64,000 bases of DNA, from positions 1 to 64,000 of the forward strand of contig JAHHTX010000001.1 in NCBI GenBank assembly GCA_020024255.1, in the 5' to 3' direction. A program made the position numbers and the translations under genes. The DNA is from Anaerotignum sp. (GTDB lineage Bacteria; Bacillota; Clostridia; Lachnospirales; Anaerotignaceae). How positions within the stretch are numbered: position 1 is the stretch's first letter; every line of letters begins with the position of its first letter. Under the pieces are notes generated by a model. The model made no database searches and was not told the origin of the DNA. It saw only the letters and a program-made list of their open reading frames with translations. Shown here piece by piece: positions 1 through 8,767 of the stretch.

Positions 1-115
1 ATATAATACCCATAAAAAGCGGAGAAAACAAAAGAGGGTTTTCTGTTTCCGCAGCATCTTGAAATGCAGAAATAATACAGCAACCCGAAAGAAGGATTGG
101 AGGTTGAATATAGAT

Positions 116-472
116 ATGACAGCAAAATTGGAAAACGAATATGGCGTAATCAGTATTGACCATGAAGTTATTGCAAGAATTGCGGGATATGCAGCTATGG
201 AATGTTACGGCATTGTGGGCATGGCGGCAAAGAATGTAAGAGATGGTTTGGTACAGCTTTTGAAACTGGAAAGTTTGACAAAGGGCATTAAAATGAAAAT
301 CAATGCAAACAAAATCAGTCTTGGACTGCATATTATTGTTGAATATGGCACAAATATTTCTGCCATTGCAGATAATATCATCAGTACCGTGACTTATACG
401 GTGGAGGAATATACAGGTCTTGCCGTAGAAGAAGTGAAGATATTTGTTGACGGGATTCGTGTTGACAATTAA
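116..472 (+). CDS. Asp23/Gls24 (YloU) family envelope stress protein
   Basis: Small Asp23/Gls24-family protein of about 118 residues. Members are cytoplasmic or membrane-associated and linked to envelope homeostasis; the exact activity is unknown. The family core is visible: an N-terminal GVISIDHEVIARIAGYAA segment, a central LGLHIIVEYG strand and a C-terminal VEEVKIFVDGIRV strand. The ATG at 116 is chosen because GGAGG lies at 99-103; an upstream in-frame ATG at 59 has no comparable site. It is directly followed by a fakA-like gene, the usual order in Firmicutes, where the pair often follows rpmB. The bases before it hold only an imperfect hairpin (about 19-52) with no T run. Confidence 0.88.
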   Translation: MTAKLENEYGVISIDHEVIARIAGYAAMECYGIVGMAAKNVRDGLVQLLKLESLTKGIKMKINANKISLGLHIIVEYGTNISAIADNIISTVTYTVEEYTGLAVEEVKIFVDGIRVDN

Positions 473-491
473 AAGCAAGGAGGAGCAACAA

Positions 492-2153
492 GTGAGCGTT
501 ACGAAGCTGGACGGCTGCCGTTTGCAGAAAATGATGATTGCGGGAGCCAATGAATTAAATACAAATAAGCTGACTGTAGATGCAATGAATGTATTCCCTG
601 TACCGGACGGAGATACAGGCACAAATATGTCTTTGACAATGCTGGCAGCAGCGAGAGAATCTGAAAAGGCAGACATACTTCATGTGGGTGAAGTGGCAAA
701 GAAAGCGGCAAGCGGTGCTTTGCGTGGGGCAAGAGGAAATTCCGGTGTCATTACATCGCAGTTGCTGCGTGGATTTTCCAAAGGCTTGGAAGGTTTGGAA
801 ACGGCAGGGACAAAGGAACTGGCAAAGGCAGCGGAACAAGGGGTAAAAACAGCATACAAAGCGGTGATGAAACCAAAAGAAGGGACGATTTTGACTGTTG
901 CCCGTGCCTGTGCAGAGGCGGCACAGCAGTTTGCGGAAGAAACAGAGGACGTAGAGGTATTTTTGCAAGGTGTATTGGAACGTGCCCATGAGGTGTTGAA
1001 CCAGACACCGGATATGCTTCCCGTACTGAAACAGGCAGGTGTGGTAGATGCAGGAGGCAGAGGACTTTTATATATTTTGGAAGGTGCATTAAAACATATC
1101 AATACAAAAGATACACTGACTGTTGCAGAGCCTTTGGAAACAAAACAGGAAGATTATGCGGCACTGGCGGCTGTAGACCATGCGGATATTGTGTTTGGCT
1201 ACTGTACGGAATTTTTCATCCATGTAGACCACCCCGACCAAGGAGCGGTGCAGAGATTGAAATCGTATTTGGGCAGCATTGGAGATTCCGTTGTCTGTGT
1301 CAGTGATGAGGAAATTGTGAAAATTCATGTGCATACAGACCATCCCGGTCTGGCATTGGAAAAGGCTTTGACCTTGGGCAGCCTCAGCGGACTGAAAATT
1401 GACAATATGCGAGAACAGCATACCAATAAAATCGACTTTACCCAAAAGGCAGCAGTTGTACAGAAAACGGAAGTACCCACAGAGAAACCCAAAAAAAATA
1501 TCGGTTTTGTATCTGTTTCCGTTGGGAAAGGTTTGACAGAAATTTTCCACAATCTGGGTGTGGACGAAGTCATAGAAGGCGGACAAACCATGAATCCCTG
1601 TACAGAGGATATTTTGAATGCAGTTGACAAAATCAATGCGGACCATGTGTTTATATTACCGAATAACAAAAACATCATTTTGACAGCAGAACAGGCGGCA
1701 GAACTTAGTGAGGAAAAGCAACTCCACGTGATTCCTACCAAATCTGTTCCTCAGGGAATTTGTGCTATGTTTTGCAACAAAGAAGATGCAGATGTGGCAG
1801 AATTGGAAGAAGAAATGAAGGAAGCCATGACAGCAGTGACAACAGCTACGGTGACTTTTGCGGTGAGGGATACTGTCATTGGAGATAAGGAAATTCACGA
1901 AGGGGATATTCTTGGTATGCTCAATGACAATATCTGCGTAGTAGGCAGTGAAGTTGCAGAAAGCACAAAAGATTTGCTGGCACACGCAGTGACAGAAGAT
2001 AGTGAAATGATCAGCATTTACTATGGCGAAGAAGTTTCCGCAGAAGATGCAGAAGCTATGGCGGCATTGGTGGAAGAAACATACCCTGACTGCGAAGTGG
2101 AATTACAGGCAGGTGGTCAGCCATTATACTATTACATCATTTCTGTGGAGTAA
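492..2153 (+). CDS. fakA: Fatty acid kinase catalytic subunit FakA-like (DhaL + DegV-like)
   Basis: YloV/FakA-type kinase of 553 residues, the usual size. FakA phosphorylates acyl chains held by a FakB (DegV) partner, feeding exogenous fatty acids into phospholipid synthesis. The N-terminal DhaL domain carries the nucleotide and Mg-binding motif NVFPVPDGDTGTN at residues 33-45, with three Asp in its core. A middle domain and a C-terminal DegV-like fold follow. The start is a GTG at 492 with AGGAGG at 478-483; upstream in-frame codons overlap the preceding gene without a ribosome site. It sits 19 bases after the Asp23 gene, so the two are probably co-transcribed. No fakB is in the window. Confidence 0.88.
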   Translation: MSVTKLDGCRLQKMMIAGANELNTNKLTVDAMNVFPVPDGDTGTNMSLTMLAAARESEKADILHVGEVAKKAASGALRGARGNSGVITSQLLRGFSKGLEGLETAGTKELAKAAEQGVKTAYKAVMKPKEGTILTVARACAEAAQQFAEETEDVEVFLQGVLERAHEVLNQTPDMLPVLKQAGVVDAGGRGLLYILEGALKHINTKDTLTVAEPLETKQEDYAALAAVDHADIVFGYCTEFFIHVDHPDQGAVQRLKSYLGSIGDSVVCVSDEEIVKIHVHTDHPGLALEKALTLGSLSGLKIDNMREQHTNKIDFTQKAAVVQKTEVPTEKPKKNIGFVSVSVGKGLTEIFHNLGVDEVIEGGQTMNPCTEDILNAVDKINADHVFILPNNKNIILTAEQAAELSEEKQLHVIPTKSVPQGICAMFCNKEDADVAELEEEMKEAMTAVTTATVTFAVRDTVIGDKEIHEGDILGMLNDNICVVGSEVAESTKDLLAHAVTEDSEMISIYYGEEVSAEDAEAMAALVEETYPDCEVELQAGGQPLYYYIISVE

Positions 2154-2189
2154 AAACATTAGGGCATGAAAAGGCAGAAGGCCTTTGGA

Positions 2190-2235
2190 AAAACAACGGA
2201 TTTCAAGGACAGTTGTCTGCGGAATCCGTTGTTTT
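2190..2235 (+). terminator. Inverted repeat in the fakA-recG gap
   Basis: A 13-base inverted repeat (AAAACAACGGATT at 2190-2202, its complement at 2223-2235) with a 20-base loop lies between fakA and recG. The right arm ends in TTTT. It could be an intrinsic terminator for fakA or an attenuator just ahead of the recG ribosome site at 2241-2247. Confidence 0.5.
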
Positions 2236-2253
2236 GATAAGGGGGGGATAGAA

Positions 2254-4296
2254 TTGGAAAGAAACAGTCCCATAACGGAATTGAAGAATATCGGAGAACA
2301 GCGGGCAAAAAAATTGAATCGTATGAATATCTTTACCATAGAAGATTTATTGGAGCATTATCCAAGGGATTATAAAGACCGCAGTCGCATTGTGCCGATA
2401 GCTGAGTTACAAAAAGATGAGGAAAACACGTTCATTGCCCGTATCAAAGGAGAAGGAACGACAGGCAGACATGGCAGGCTGACTTTTACCAGAATAAAAG
2501 TATATGACAAAACAGGAGAGATTGCCCTTGTCTGGTATAATCAGCCTTATATGAAAACTGCATTGAAAACAGGAGAAGCCTATCTATTTACAGGAAAGAT
2601 ACAATCGAAGTATAAAAAACGAGAGATTATTTCGCCTGAATATGAAAAAATTGAAGGGAATTTTGCAGGAGGCAGAATTGTGCCCGTGTATCCTTCTGTT
2701 GCGGGCATATCACAGAAAATGCTGCGTGGATATTTGTCCGATGCCCTTGCGGAAGTGCAGGGTACACTGCCGGAAGATTTGCCGGTGTGGATACGGCAGA
2801 AGTACCATTTGGCAGAACGGAATTTTTCTGTGCAGAATATTCATTTTCCGGCAACAGAGCAGGGGTTTTATGATGCCAGAAGGCGGCTTGTTTTCGAGGA
2901 GTTTTTTCTGCTGCAAACTACACTGCTTTTTTTGAAACAGGCTTATTTTTGTCATGATCAAGGCGTGAAAATGGAGCAGGAAGATGCCCTGACTTTTGGG
3001 GAGAGCAGACTGCCTTTTTCCTTGACAGATGCCCAGAAAAAGGTGTTGGGGGAAATACAAAAGGACATGACATCTGGAAAAGTGATGAATCGTTTGGTAC
3101 AGGGGGACGTAGGCAGTGGCAAAACAGCCGTTGCCATGCTTGCTGCCTATTGGGTCATTGCCAATGGATATCAAGCTGTTATTATGGCACCTACAGAGGT
3201 TTTGGCAGAACAACATGAAAAGTCATTCAAGGAAATGATGGAGCCTTTAGGAATTTCGGTAGTACTCCTTTCCGGTAGTCTGAAAGCAAAGGAAAAGCGG
3301 GAGCGTCTGGCACAGATTGCAGATGGCAGTGCAAAGATGATTGTGGGTACACACGCTGTTATTCAAAAAGGCGTAGAATATGCAAATCTGGGTCTTGTCA
3401 TTACAGATGAGCAGCATCGCTTTGGTGTGCGGCAAAGGGGAATGCTGGGGGAAAAGGGTGATCATCCCCATACGCTTGTCATGACGGCAACCCCCATTCC
3501 CCGTACACTGGCTTTGATTTTGTATGGGGATTTGGATATTTCTGTCATTGACCAACTGCCGCCGGGCAGAAAGAAAATCGACACCATTGCTGTCAATTCT
3601 CTTTACCATGAACGGATTTACGCTTTTTTGCAAAAGCAGGTACAGGCAGGAAGGCAGGCATATGTCATCTGCCCCATGATAGAGGAAAACGAAAAACTGG
3701 AAGTGGAAGATGTGCTTTCCTATACGGAAAAGTTGCAGGAATCCTTGCCAAATTGCAAAATAGTCTGTGTACATGGTAAAATGAAGGCACAGGAAAAGCA
3801 ACAGATTATGGAGGACTTTGCCAAAGGCGAAACGGACATATTGGTTTCTACAACAGTCATTGAAGTAGGAATAAATGTACCCAATGCAACAGTTATGCTC
3901 ATTGAAAATGCAGAACGGTTCGGACTTGCCCAGCTCCATCAGCTTCGGGGGCGTGTGGGCAGAGGAGCAGAACAATCCTACTGTATATTGGTCAGTGATG
4001 CCAAAACAAAAATTGCAAAAGAGCGCATGCGTACCATGACCAAAACAACAGATGGTTTTTTGATTTCCGAAACGGATTTGAAATTACGAGGCCCAGGGGA
4101 GTTTTTTGGGACAAGACAGCATGGTTTGCCGGAAATGAAAATTGCAAATTTATACAGAGATACAGGAATTTTAAAAGAAGCACAGGCAGCAGCAGAGGAA
4201 CTTTTAAAGCGAGATGAAGCCTTGGAAGAAGAATGTCATACTTTGCTAAAAGACAGGCTTTTCGGGCAGTTTTTGGGGAAAAGTTTAGAACTGTAA
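2254..4296 (+). CDS. recG: ATP-dependent DNA helicase RecG
   Basis: RecG of 680 residues, close to the 682 of Bacillus subtilis. It unwinds branched DNA and remodels stalled replication forks and Holliday junctions. An N-terminal wedge/OB region (TGRHGRLTFTRIKVYDKTGE, about 70-90) precedes Walker A GDVGSGKT at 284-291, the DEQH box at 385-388 and the C-terminal helicase motifs VIEVGINVPNATVM and QLRGRVGR. The TTG at 2254 is chosen because a GGGGGG-type ribosome site sits at 2241-2247; a longer ATG form from 2185 would start inside the hairpin arm. The fakA-recG-rsmD-coaD order is common in Clostridia. Confidence 0.96.
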   Translation: MERNSPITELKNIGEQRAKKLNRMNIFTIEDLLEHYPRDYKDRSRIVPIAELQKDEENTFIARIKGEGTTGRHGRLTFTRIKVYDKTGEIALVWYNQPYMKTALKTGEAYLFTGKIQSKYKKREIISPEYEKIEGNFAGGRIVPVYPSVAGISQKMLRGYLSDALAEVQGTLPEDLPVWIRQKYHLAERNFSVQNIHFPATEQGFYDARRRLVFEEFFLLQTTLLFLKQAYFCHDQGVKMEQEDALTFGESRLPFSLTDAQKKVLGEIQKDMTSGKVMNRLVQGDVGSGKTAVAMLAAYWVIANGYQAVIMAPTEVLAEQHEKSFKEMMEPLGISVVLLSGSLKAKEKRERLAQIADGSAKMIVGTHAVIQKGVEYANLGLVITDEQHRFGVRQRGMLGEKGDHPHTLVMTATPIPRTLALILYGDLDISVIDQLPPGRKKIDTIAVNSLYHERIYAFLQKQVQAGRQAYVICPMIEENEKLEVEDVLSYTEKLQESLPNCKIVCVHGKMKAQEKQQIMEDFAKGETDILVSTTVIEVGINVPNATVMLIENAERFGLAQLHQLRGRVGRGAEQSYCILVSDAKTKIAKERMRTMTKTTDGFLISETDLKLRGPGEFFGTRQHGLPEMKIANLYRDTGILKEAQAAAEELLKRDEALEEECHTLLKDRLFGQFLGKSLEL

Positions 4297-4307
4297 TGAG
4301 TTTTTTG

Positions 4308-4336
4308 TTGTATTTTCAAAGAGAATTTGCTATACT
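4308..4336 (+). promoter_or_regulatory. Predicted sigma-A promoter before rsmD
   Basis: Minus-10 TATACT at 4331-4336 preceded by an extended TGC, with a weak minus-35 TTGTAT at 4308-4313 and a 17-base spacer. It would drive rsmD-coaD and the following coiled-coil gene. Confidence 0.5.
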
Positions 4337-4376
4337 TAGCCTGTATACAAAAAAGTAAAGATACAGGTGAGAAAAT

Positions 4377-4928
4377 ATGCGGGTGATAGCAGGCAAGGCA
4401 AAAGGGCATAAACTGCAAACGGCAGAAGGACTGGAAACCAGACCTACAACAGACAGAATCAAAGAAACATTGTTTAATATGATGGCCTTTGATTTACCTA
4501 TGGCAGAGTTTTTGGACTTGTTTTCCGGAAGCGGTGCCATTGGCATAGAGGCACTGAGCCGTGGAGCAAAAAGGGCGGTGTTTGTGGAGCAGTCTTCTGT
4601 ATGCGGAAAAATCATCAGGGAAAATTTGCTGCATACAGGTCTTGCAGAAAATGCAGAACTGATGGAAACAGATGTTTTTGCAGCACTTGCAAAGCTGATA
4701 GAGAGGGAAGCACAGTTTGATATGATTTTTTTAGACCCTCCCTATAAAGCGGGACTTTTAGAACCTGTATTGGAAAAGATTGTGGCAGGCGGTTTGTTGA
4801 AAAAGGACGGATATATTATTGCAGAGTATGGTGCAAAAAATCCTCCGGCACCTGTACAGGGTCTTACAGTAGTGCGAGAGAAAAAATACAAGACAACAGA
4901 AATTTGTTTTCTGCGTCTGGAGGAATAG
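4377..4928 (+). CDS. rsmD: 16S rRNA (guanine(966)-N(2))-methyltransferase RsmD
   Basis: Class I SAM-dependent methyltransferase of 183 residues, the typical RsmD/YlbH length. It methylates G966 of 16S rRNA during small-subunit maturation. The N terminus MRVIAGKAKGHKL is characteristic. The SAM-binding LDLFSGSGAIGIEALSRGA motif lies near residues 42-60 and the catalytic DPPY motif at 120-123. It is separated by one base from coaD, the same pair as in many Firmicutes, and translation of coaD is likely coupled. Confidence 0.94.
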   Translation: MRVIAGKAKGHKLQTAEGLETRPTTDRIKETLFNMMAFDLPMAEFLDLFSGSGAIGIEALSRGAKRAVFVEQSSVCGKIIRENLLHTGLAENAELMETDVFAALAKLIEREAQFDMIFLDPPYKAGLLEPVLEKIVAGGLLKKDGYIIAEYGAKNPPAPVQGLTVVREKKYKTTEICFLRLEE

Positions 4929-4929
4929 A

Positions 4930-5409
4930 ATGAGAAAAGCAATTTATGCCGGCAGTTTTGACCCGGTAACATTGGGGCATTTGGATATTATCAAAAGAGC
5001 GGCAAAATTATTTGATGTTTTGGTCGTGGCAGCTTTGGAAAACCCTAACAAAAATGCACTCTTTACCGTAGAAGAAAGAAAAGAACATTTGGAAATTGTA
5101 ACAAGGGATTTGAAAAATGTGGAGGTGGCTTCTTTTCGGGGGCTGCTTGCAGATTTTGCCAAAGAAATCGGTGCATCTGTCACCGTGCGGGGACTGCGGA
5201 ATGCAGTTGATTTTGCGGCAGAATATCAAATGTTTTTAATCAATCGCAAGTTGGGAAAAGATATGGAAACGATTTTTTTGGCGGCAGACGAAGAGCATCT
5301 TTCCGTAAGCTCTACAAATACAAAGGAAGTTGCCGTTTTTGGTGGTAATATTGATTTTATGGTACCGCCTGAAATTAAACCGTTTATCATTGAAAAATAT
5401 AAGAAGTGA
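4930..5409 (+). CDS. coaD: Pantetheine-phosphate adenylyltransferase CoaD
   Basis: Phosphopantetheine adenylyltransferase of 159 residues; it converts 4'-phosphopantetheine and ATP to dephospho-CoA, the fourth step of CoA synthesis. The nucleotidyltransferase motif GSFDPVTLGH is at 8-17, with the T/HxGH signature ending at His17. The C-terminal SSTNTKEVA matches the family ISSSxVKE segment. Its ribosome site GGAGG (4919-4923) lies in the end of rsmD. CoA synthesis recurs later in the window, where two type III pantothenate kinases sit. Confidence 0.96.
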   Translation: MRKAIYAGSFDPVTLGHLDIIKRAAKLFDVLVVAALENPNKNALFTVEERKEHLEIVTRDLKNVEVASFRGLLADFAKEIGASVTVRGLRNAVDFAAEYQMFLINRKLGKDMETIFLAADEEHLSVSSTNTKEVAVFGGNIDFMVPPEIKPFIIEKYKK

Positions 5410-5419
5410 GGGAGAACAT

Positions 5420-5923
5420 ATGGATTCGGTAGTAGAATTGTTGGGTGAACTGGAAGAAATTCTGGACAGCAGTCGTGCTGTACCCTTTAGCAGCAAAGTG
5501 TCTGTGGATAAAGAGGAAATTTATGATATTATCAGCGAAATTAAAATGAAGCTCCCCAATGAATTGAAACAGTCTAAGTGGGTCATTGAAGAAAGAAATA
5601 AAATTCTGATTGATGCCCAGCGGGAAGCAGATGAAATTGTGAGAAATGCAGAAGACCGCATGGCTCGTATGGTTGACGAAAGTGAAGTAACCAAAAAAGC
5701 CTATGAACAAGCAGCGGCAATCATTGATTCTGCAAAGAAAACATCAAAAGAAATGCGTCTTGGCGCAATGGAATATGCAGAAACGGTATTGGGTGATGCG
5801 GAAAATAAACTTAATGAATTAAAATCTGTTGTTTACAGCGAAAGCATGAAAACAGACGATTATTTCCAACAGACTTTGAATGTTTTGGCAGAAAATATTC
5901 AGGAACTGCGTATGGGGAAATAG
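5420..5923 (+). CDS. Conserved coiled-coil protein of unknown function
   Basis: Protein of 167 residues with no catalytic motif that I recognise. After a short N-terminal part it is mostly charged helix, from about residue 45 (ERNKILIDAQREADEIVRNA) to 145, as in DivIVA-like or ATP-synthase b-subunit-like coiled coils. No signal peptide or membrane segment is seen, so it is probably cytoplasmic. The ATG at 5420 follows AGGGAGA. It starts 10 bases after coaD, so it is probably in the rsmD-coaD operon, and its stop is two bases from the convergent ylbJ stop. Confidence 0.75.
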   Translation: MDSVVELLGELEEILDSSRAVPFSSKVSVDKEEIYDIISEIKMKLPNELKQSKWVIEERNKILIDAQREADEIVRNAEDRMARMVDESEVTKKAYEQAAAIIDSAKKTSKEMRLGAMEYAETVLGDAENKLNELKSVVYSESMKTDDYFQQTLNVLAENIQELRMGK

Positions 5924-5924
5924 C

Positions 5925-7022
5925 TTATGCCTTTCGTTTGATTGCGGCAGAAAGCAGAAAAATCCCCAGTAGAACAAATACAGGAAGATAAGCTGTTTCT
6001 GTACAGGCTGTACTTTGCAGGGATAAGACCGGCAGGGCTTGCTTTGCTGCGATATTTTCCCAAAAAGGAAAGGTCAAAAGAAAAACAAGACAGCTGCAAA
6101 GGGCATTACATAGTTTGGAAAGCACATATTTTGCAGAGGAAATCGGTACAGAACGAAGAATGTCCAAAGTCTGTCCCAATATGGAGATGCCGCCAAAAGA
6201 AACAAGAAACAAGGCGGACGTCAAACAGAGCTTTGCACTGTCTGGAGCTTGGCTCAGCAAGTGTGCACCGTTTGTCATTTCCATAAGACCGCTCCCTATG
6301 GCGGCAATAAAATCGGAGGAAACGGGCAAAATATGTAAAAAACGTCCTAAGAGGGCAAATACACCGGTTTGGCGGAAGGATTCTGTCAAAACACCAAAAA
6401 AGATAATATAACCGCCGATTTGTACAACGGTGGTCAGTGCATCGCTGATTGCAGAAGAAAAGAGGGAGGAAAATCCCTCTTTTTTTGTTTGCGAAGAAAA
6501 AGAGGTGGCAGGAATGGAGGGGGAAGGAAGAAAGCGAACCAAAATGCCTGTCAGCAAAGTGCCTAAAATGGCACAGGTAAAAAAGGCATATCCCCACGCA
6601 GGAGAACCGAAAAATCCTGTACCAACGGTGCCGATGAGAAACAAAGCACCGGGACAGTTGCAGAAGGCAAGGACTTTTTGAGCTTCTGCTTTTGTGATTT
6701 TTCTTTCTTCATAGAGCAGGGCAGTCATTTTTGCACCCATAGGGTAGCCGGAGAGCAGCCCCAAAAACAACGGAAAGGCACAGATGCCTGAAAGCCGAAA
6801 AATAGGCTTCATGACAGGCTGTAAGAGTCGTCCCATTTTTTCCGCAGCACCTAAGCGGAATAATATGCCTGCCGCAGTAAGAAAGGGGAACAAAGAGGGC
6901 AGTACGGTGGAAAACCAAAGGTTCGCACTGCTTGCAGAAGCATCGAGCATGGCCTTTGGATAGCACAAAAGAGCAAAAAGAAAAAAACAGACAAAAGCTG
7001 TGGCAGGGTATATGGATTTCAT
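5925..7022 (-). CDS. ylbJ: Sporulation integral membrane protein YlbJ
   Basis: Polytopic membrane protein of 365 residues with about eight to ten hydrophobic segments and the gate-like SGYPMGAKMTALLYEE region near residue 110. YlbJ is a conserved spore-former protein required for mature spores; its transport substrate is not known. Start ATG at 7022 is preceded by AAGGAAG. Its position next to coaD and tmcAL matches the ylbH-coaD-ylbJ-ylbM order of Bacillus. It indicates an endospore-forming host. Confidence 0.88.
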   Translation of the reverse strand: MKSIYPATAFVCFFLFALLCYPKAMLDASASSANLWFSTVLPSLFPFLTAAGILFRLGAAEKMGRLLQPVMKPIFRLSGICAFPLFLGLLSGYPMGAKMTALLYEERKITKAEAQKVLAFCNCPGALFLIGTVGTGFFGSPAWGYAFFTCAILGTLLTGILVRFLPSPSIPATSFSSQTKKEGFSSLFSSAISDALTTVVQIGGYIIFFGVLTESFRQTGVFALLGRFLHILPVSSDFIAAIGSGLMEMTNGAHLLSQAPDSAKLCLTSALFLVSFGGISILGQTLDILRSVPISSAKYVLSKLCNALCSCLVFLLTFPFWENIAAKQALPVLSLQSTACTETAYLPVFVLLGIFLLSAAIKRKA

Positions 7023-7075
7023 AGAAAACTTCCTTACGAATTGTTTTGTTACAGCTTATGCCTGTTTATGGGATT

Positions 7076-7261
7076 TCATGTATATTTGGTTTGGCATGGG
7101 TTTGGGTTACTTGTGGCTTGGGGTGATAGGATTTTTTCTTTGCACCAAGATACCACATCGTCTGTAGAAAGAGAGAGATTTTTCCTGATGCGGTATACAC
7201 CGAGGTCTGTGGTGTGCAGTCGTTCTATGTTGTTGATGAGAAGATGTTCGGTATTTTTCAT
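7076..7261 (-). CDS. Short DUF3781-like protein, probably C-terminally truncated
   Basis: ORF of 61 residues beginning MKNTEHLLINNIERLHTTDL and continuing through RIRKNLSL and DVVSWCKEKI. From memory this matches the N-terminal half of DUF3781 proteins, whose C-terminal half (a GKNWY-type strand followed by an ITAHK end) is missing. Instead the frame runs through about 16 residues rich in Asn, Pro and Thr and stops. An AAGGAG ribosome site sits eight bases before the ATG at 7261, which supports a translated gene. It lies between tmcAL and ylbJ on the same strand. The family call is from recall only. Confidence 0.5.
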   Translation of the reverse strand: MKNTEHLLINNIERLHTTDLGVYRIRKNLSLSTDDVVSWCKEKILSPQATSNPNPCQTKYT

Positions 7262-7281
7262 CAGATTACTCCTTTTTCATT

Positions 7282-8508
7282 TTACAAAATTGCCATGGGG
7301 GTGGTAAAGTCCCGATTTGGAGCACGATAAAGGGGATTGGGTGAGGCAAGGGTATAGAGATCCGTTGCCGTTTTTTCCAGAGAGAGAAGTTCCATGCCTT
7401 CTTTATCCAGCTGTTCTGCCGCTTTTTTTAGATTGGTCAGGACAGGGCATTTTGCTCGTTTTGTCAGTTCTCCAAGTATTTCCGCAGAGTCTTTGCGAAA
7501 ACCGAGTACCCGAATATAGGGCAGATGGATTTTTTGCAAAAAATGAGAAACGTTTTCTTTGCGAATGTCTAGCAGAATATGTACCAATATTCTTTGAATT
7601 TTGGTACGGGTGTAGCGTTTAGATTTGATAAAGTCTATCAAATCGTCCAGAGCATAGCATTGTTCCACAGAACGAAGAATACGGTTTTCCAAGCCTTCTG
7701 TGACTTCTTCCATTTCATGGAGGTGTTCCTGCGAAATGGTACGGAGTTTATAATGAAGAATATCGGTTAGTCCAGAGAGTGTTACTGGGCCGGTACCAAG
7801 AGATAGCTCTTTGGTAAGCAAATCAACGGTGTTTTCCGGAATGTACAAAGAAGCCTCCTTTACTTTGTTTTCTAAAATTGCTTTCCGTATGGCTGTGGCA
7901 GAGGCAAATTTTGTTGCAAGAGTGGGATTATGAAAGCCGCTTCCCTGCCGTTTTACGGTGTAGGGACGAAGGGTACTGCCAAACTGCTCCAATGCCTTTA
8001 GATATTCCAAAGCAAGGATATGGTTTGGTTGTGAAAGAATATCTTTGTTGATATGGGAAACGGTTTCTACAGCTTTGGCACGGGCAGCAGGATAGGAAAT
8101 GCCTTGGCTTAGATAACTTTTTAAGAGATGTTGAAATTCCTTTGTTTCATGTACCATACATTTTGCAGCTTCCTGCAAAGAGGCAAGGTCGCCGCTTTCC
8201 GAGCCGAAACAAAGAGAATCTACCATACCGGTATTTTCCAAAACACGAATGCTGCCCTTTGCGAAGGTTTCCGCATTGGCAGCAGAAAAAAGCACAGGCA
8301 GTTCCAATACCATGTCTGCACCGTTTAAAAGGGCACACTTTGCCCGTGTCCATTTGTCAAAAAGTGCGGCTTCTCCTCTTTGGACAAAGCTGCCACTCAT
8401 AACAACAATGACATATTTTGCCCCTGTCTTTTTTTTGGCTTCCGAAAGGAGATATTCATGTCCTTTATGAAAGGGATTAAATTCTGCTATGATTCCCACA
8501 GTATCCAT
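7282..8508 (-). CDS. tmcAL: tRNA(Met) cytidine acetate ligase TmcAL (YlbM)
   Basis: Nucleotidyltransferase-fold enzyme of 408 residues that uses acetate and ATP to make N4-acetylcytidine at the wobble base of elongator tRNA-Met. The N terminus shows GIIAEFNPFHKGH with the HxGH motif at 14-17, followed by VIVVMSGSFVQRGEAALFDK and a GADMVLELP segment, all typical of the family. The start ATG at 8508 follows AAGGATG. It uses acetate, and pta-ackA lies 1.9 kb away, but the enzyme would draw on the general acetate pool. Confidence 0.93.
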   Translation of the reverse strand: MDTVGIIAEFNPFHKGHEYLLSEAKKKTGAKYVIVVMSGSFVQRGEAALFDKWTRAKCALLNGADMVLELPVLFSAANAETFAKGSIRVLENTGMVDSLCFGSESGDLASLQEAAKCMVHETKEFQHLLKSYLSQGISYPAARAKAVETVSHINKDILSQPNHILALEYLKALEQFGSTLRPYTVKRQGSGFHNPTLATKFASATAIRKAILENKVKEASLYIPENTVDLLTKELSLGTGPVTLSGLTDILHYKLRTISQEHLHEMEEVTEGLENRILRSVEQCYALDDLIDFIKSKRYTRTKIQRILVHILLDIRKENVSHFLQKIHLPYIRVLGFRKDSAEILGELTKRAKCPVLTNLKKAAEQLDKEGMELLSLEKTATDLYTLASPNPLYRAPNRDFTTPMAIL

Positions 8509-8580
8509 TTTTTCACATCCTTATATAAAGCGGAAAAGAGATTTCCATATTTTTTGTTCTTTGTTTTTCTTGTCTTGAAA

Positions 8581-8589
8581 AGTATACCA
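8581..8589 (-). promoter_or_regulatory. Predicted extended minus-10 promoter of tmcAL
   Basis: On the minus strand an extended TGG-TATACT (hexamer at 8581-8586) lies about 70 bases upstream of the tmcAL start. The minus-35 region is poor, as is usual for extended minus-10 promoters. Confidence 0.4.
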
Positions 8590-8680
8590 TATTTTATTGC
8601 AAATATAAAATTTTCGTATGGAAAATTTCGGAAAATAGAGATATACTGATGATAATACTTTGCATGAAAAAACCTGCTTT

Positions 8681-8706
8681 AGAGAGGTGAAACAGAGAGG
8701 TGAAAC
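8681..8706 (+). repeat. Tandem 13-base duplication
   Basis: The 13-mer AGAGAGGTGAAAC occurs twice head to tail (8681-8693, 8694-8706) in the tmcAL/CheA-like divergent gap. The block sits between AAAAAACC and GGGCTTTTTT, so it may be the loop of an A/T-rich terminator-like structure, enlarged by the duplication. Confidence 0.6.
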
Positions 8707-8767
8707 GGGCTTTTTTCAAGGTGCAGAAGTGATTTTAAGAACAAGGTGAAAGTAAGAGGTTGGTGCC

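Noticed and set aside
3247..3975. 242-codon minus-strand ORF inside recG
   Set aside because: Fully covered by recG helicase motifs on the plus strand; no ribosome site.
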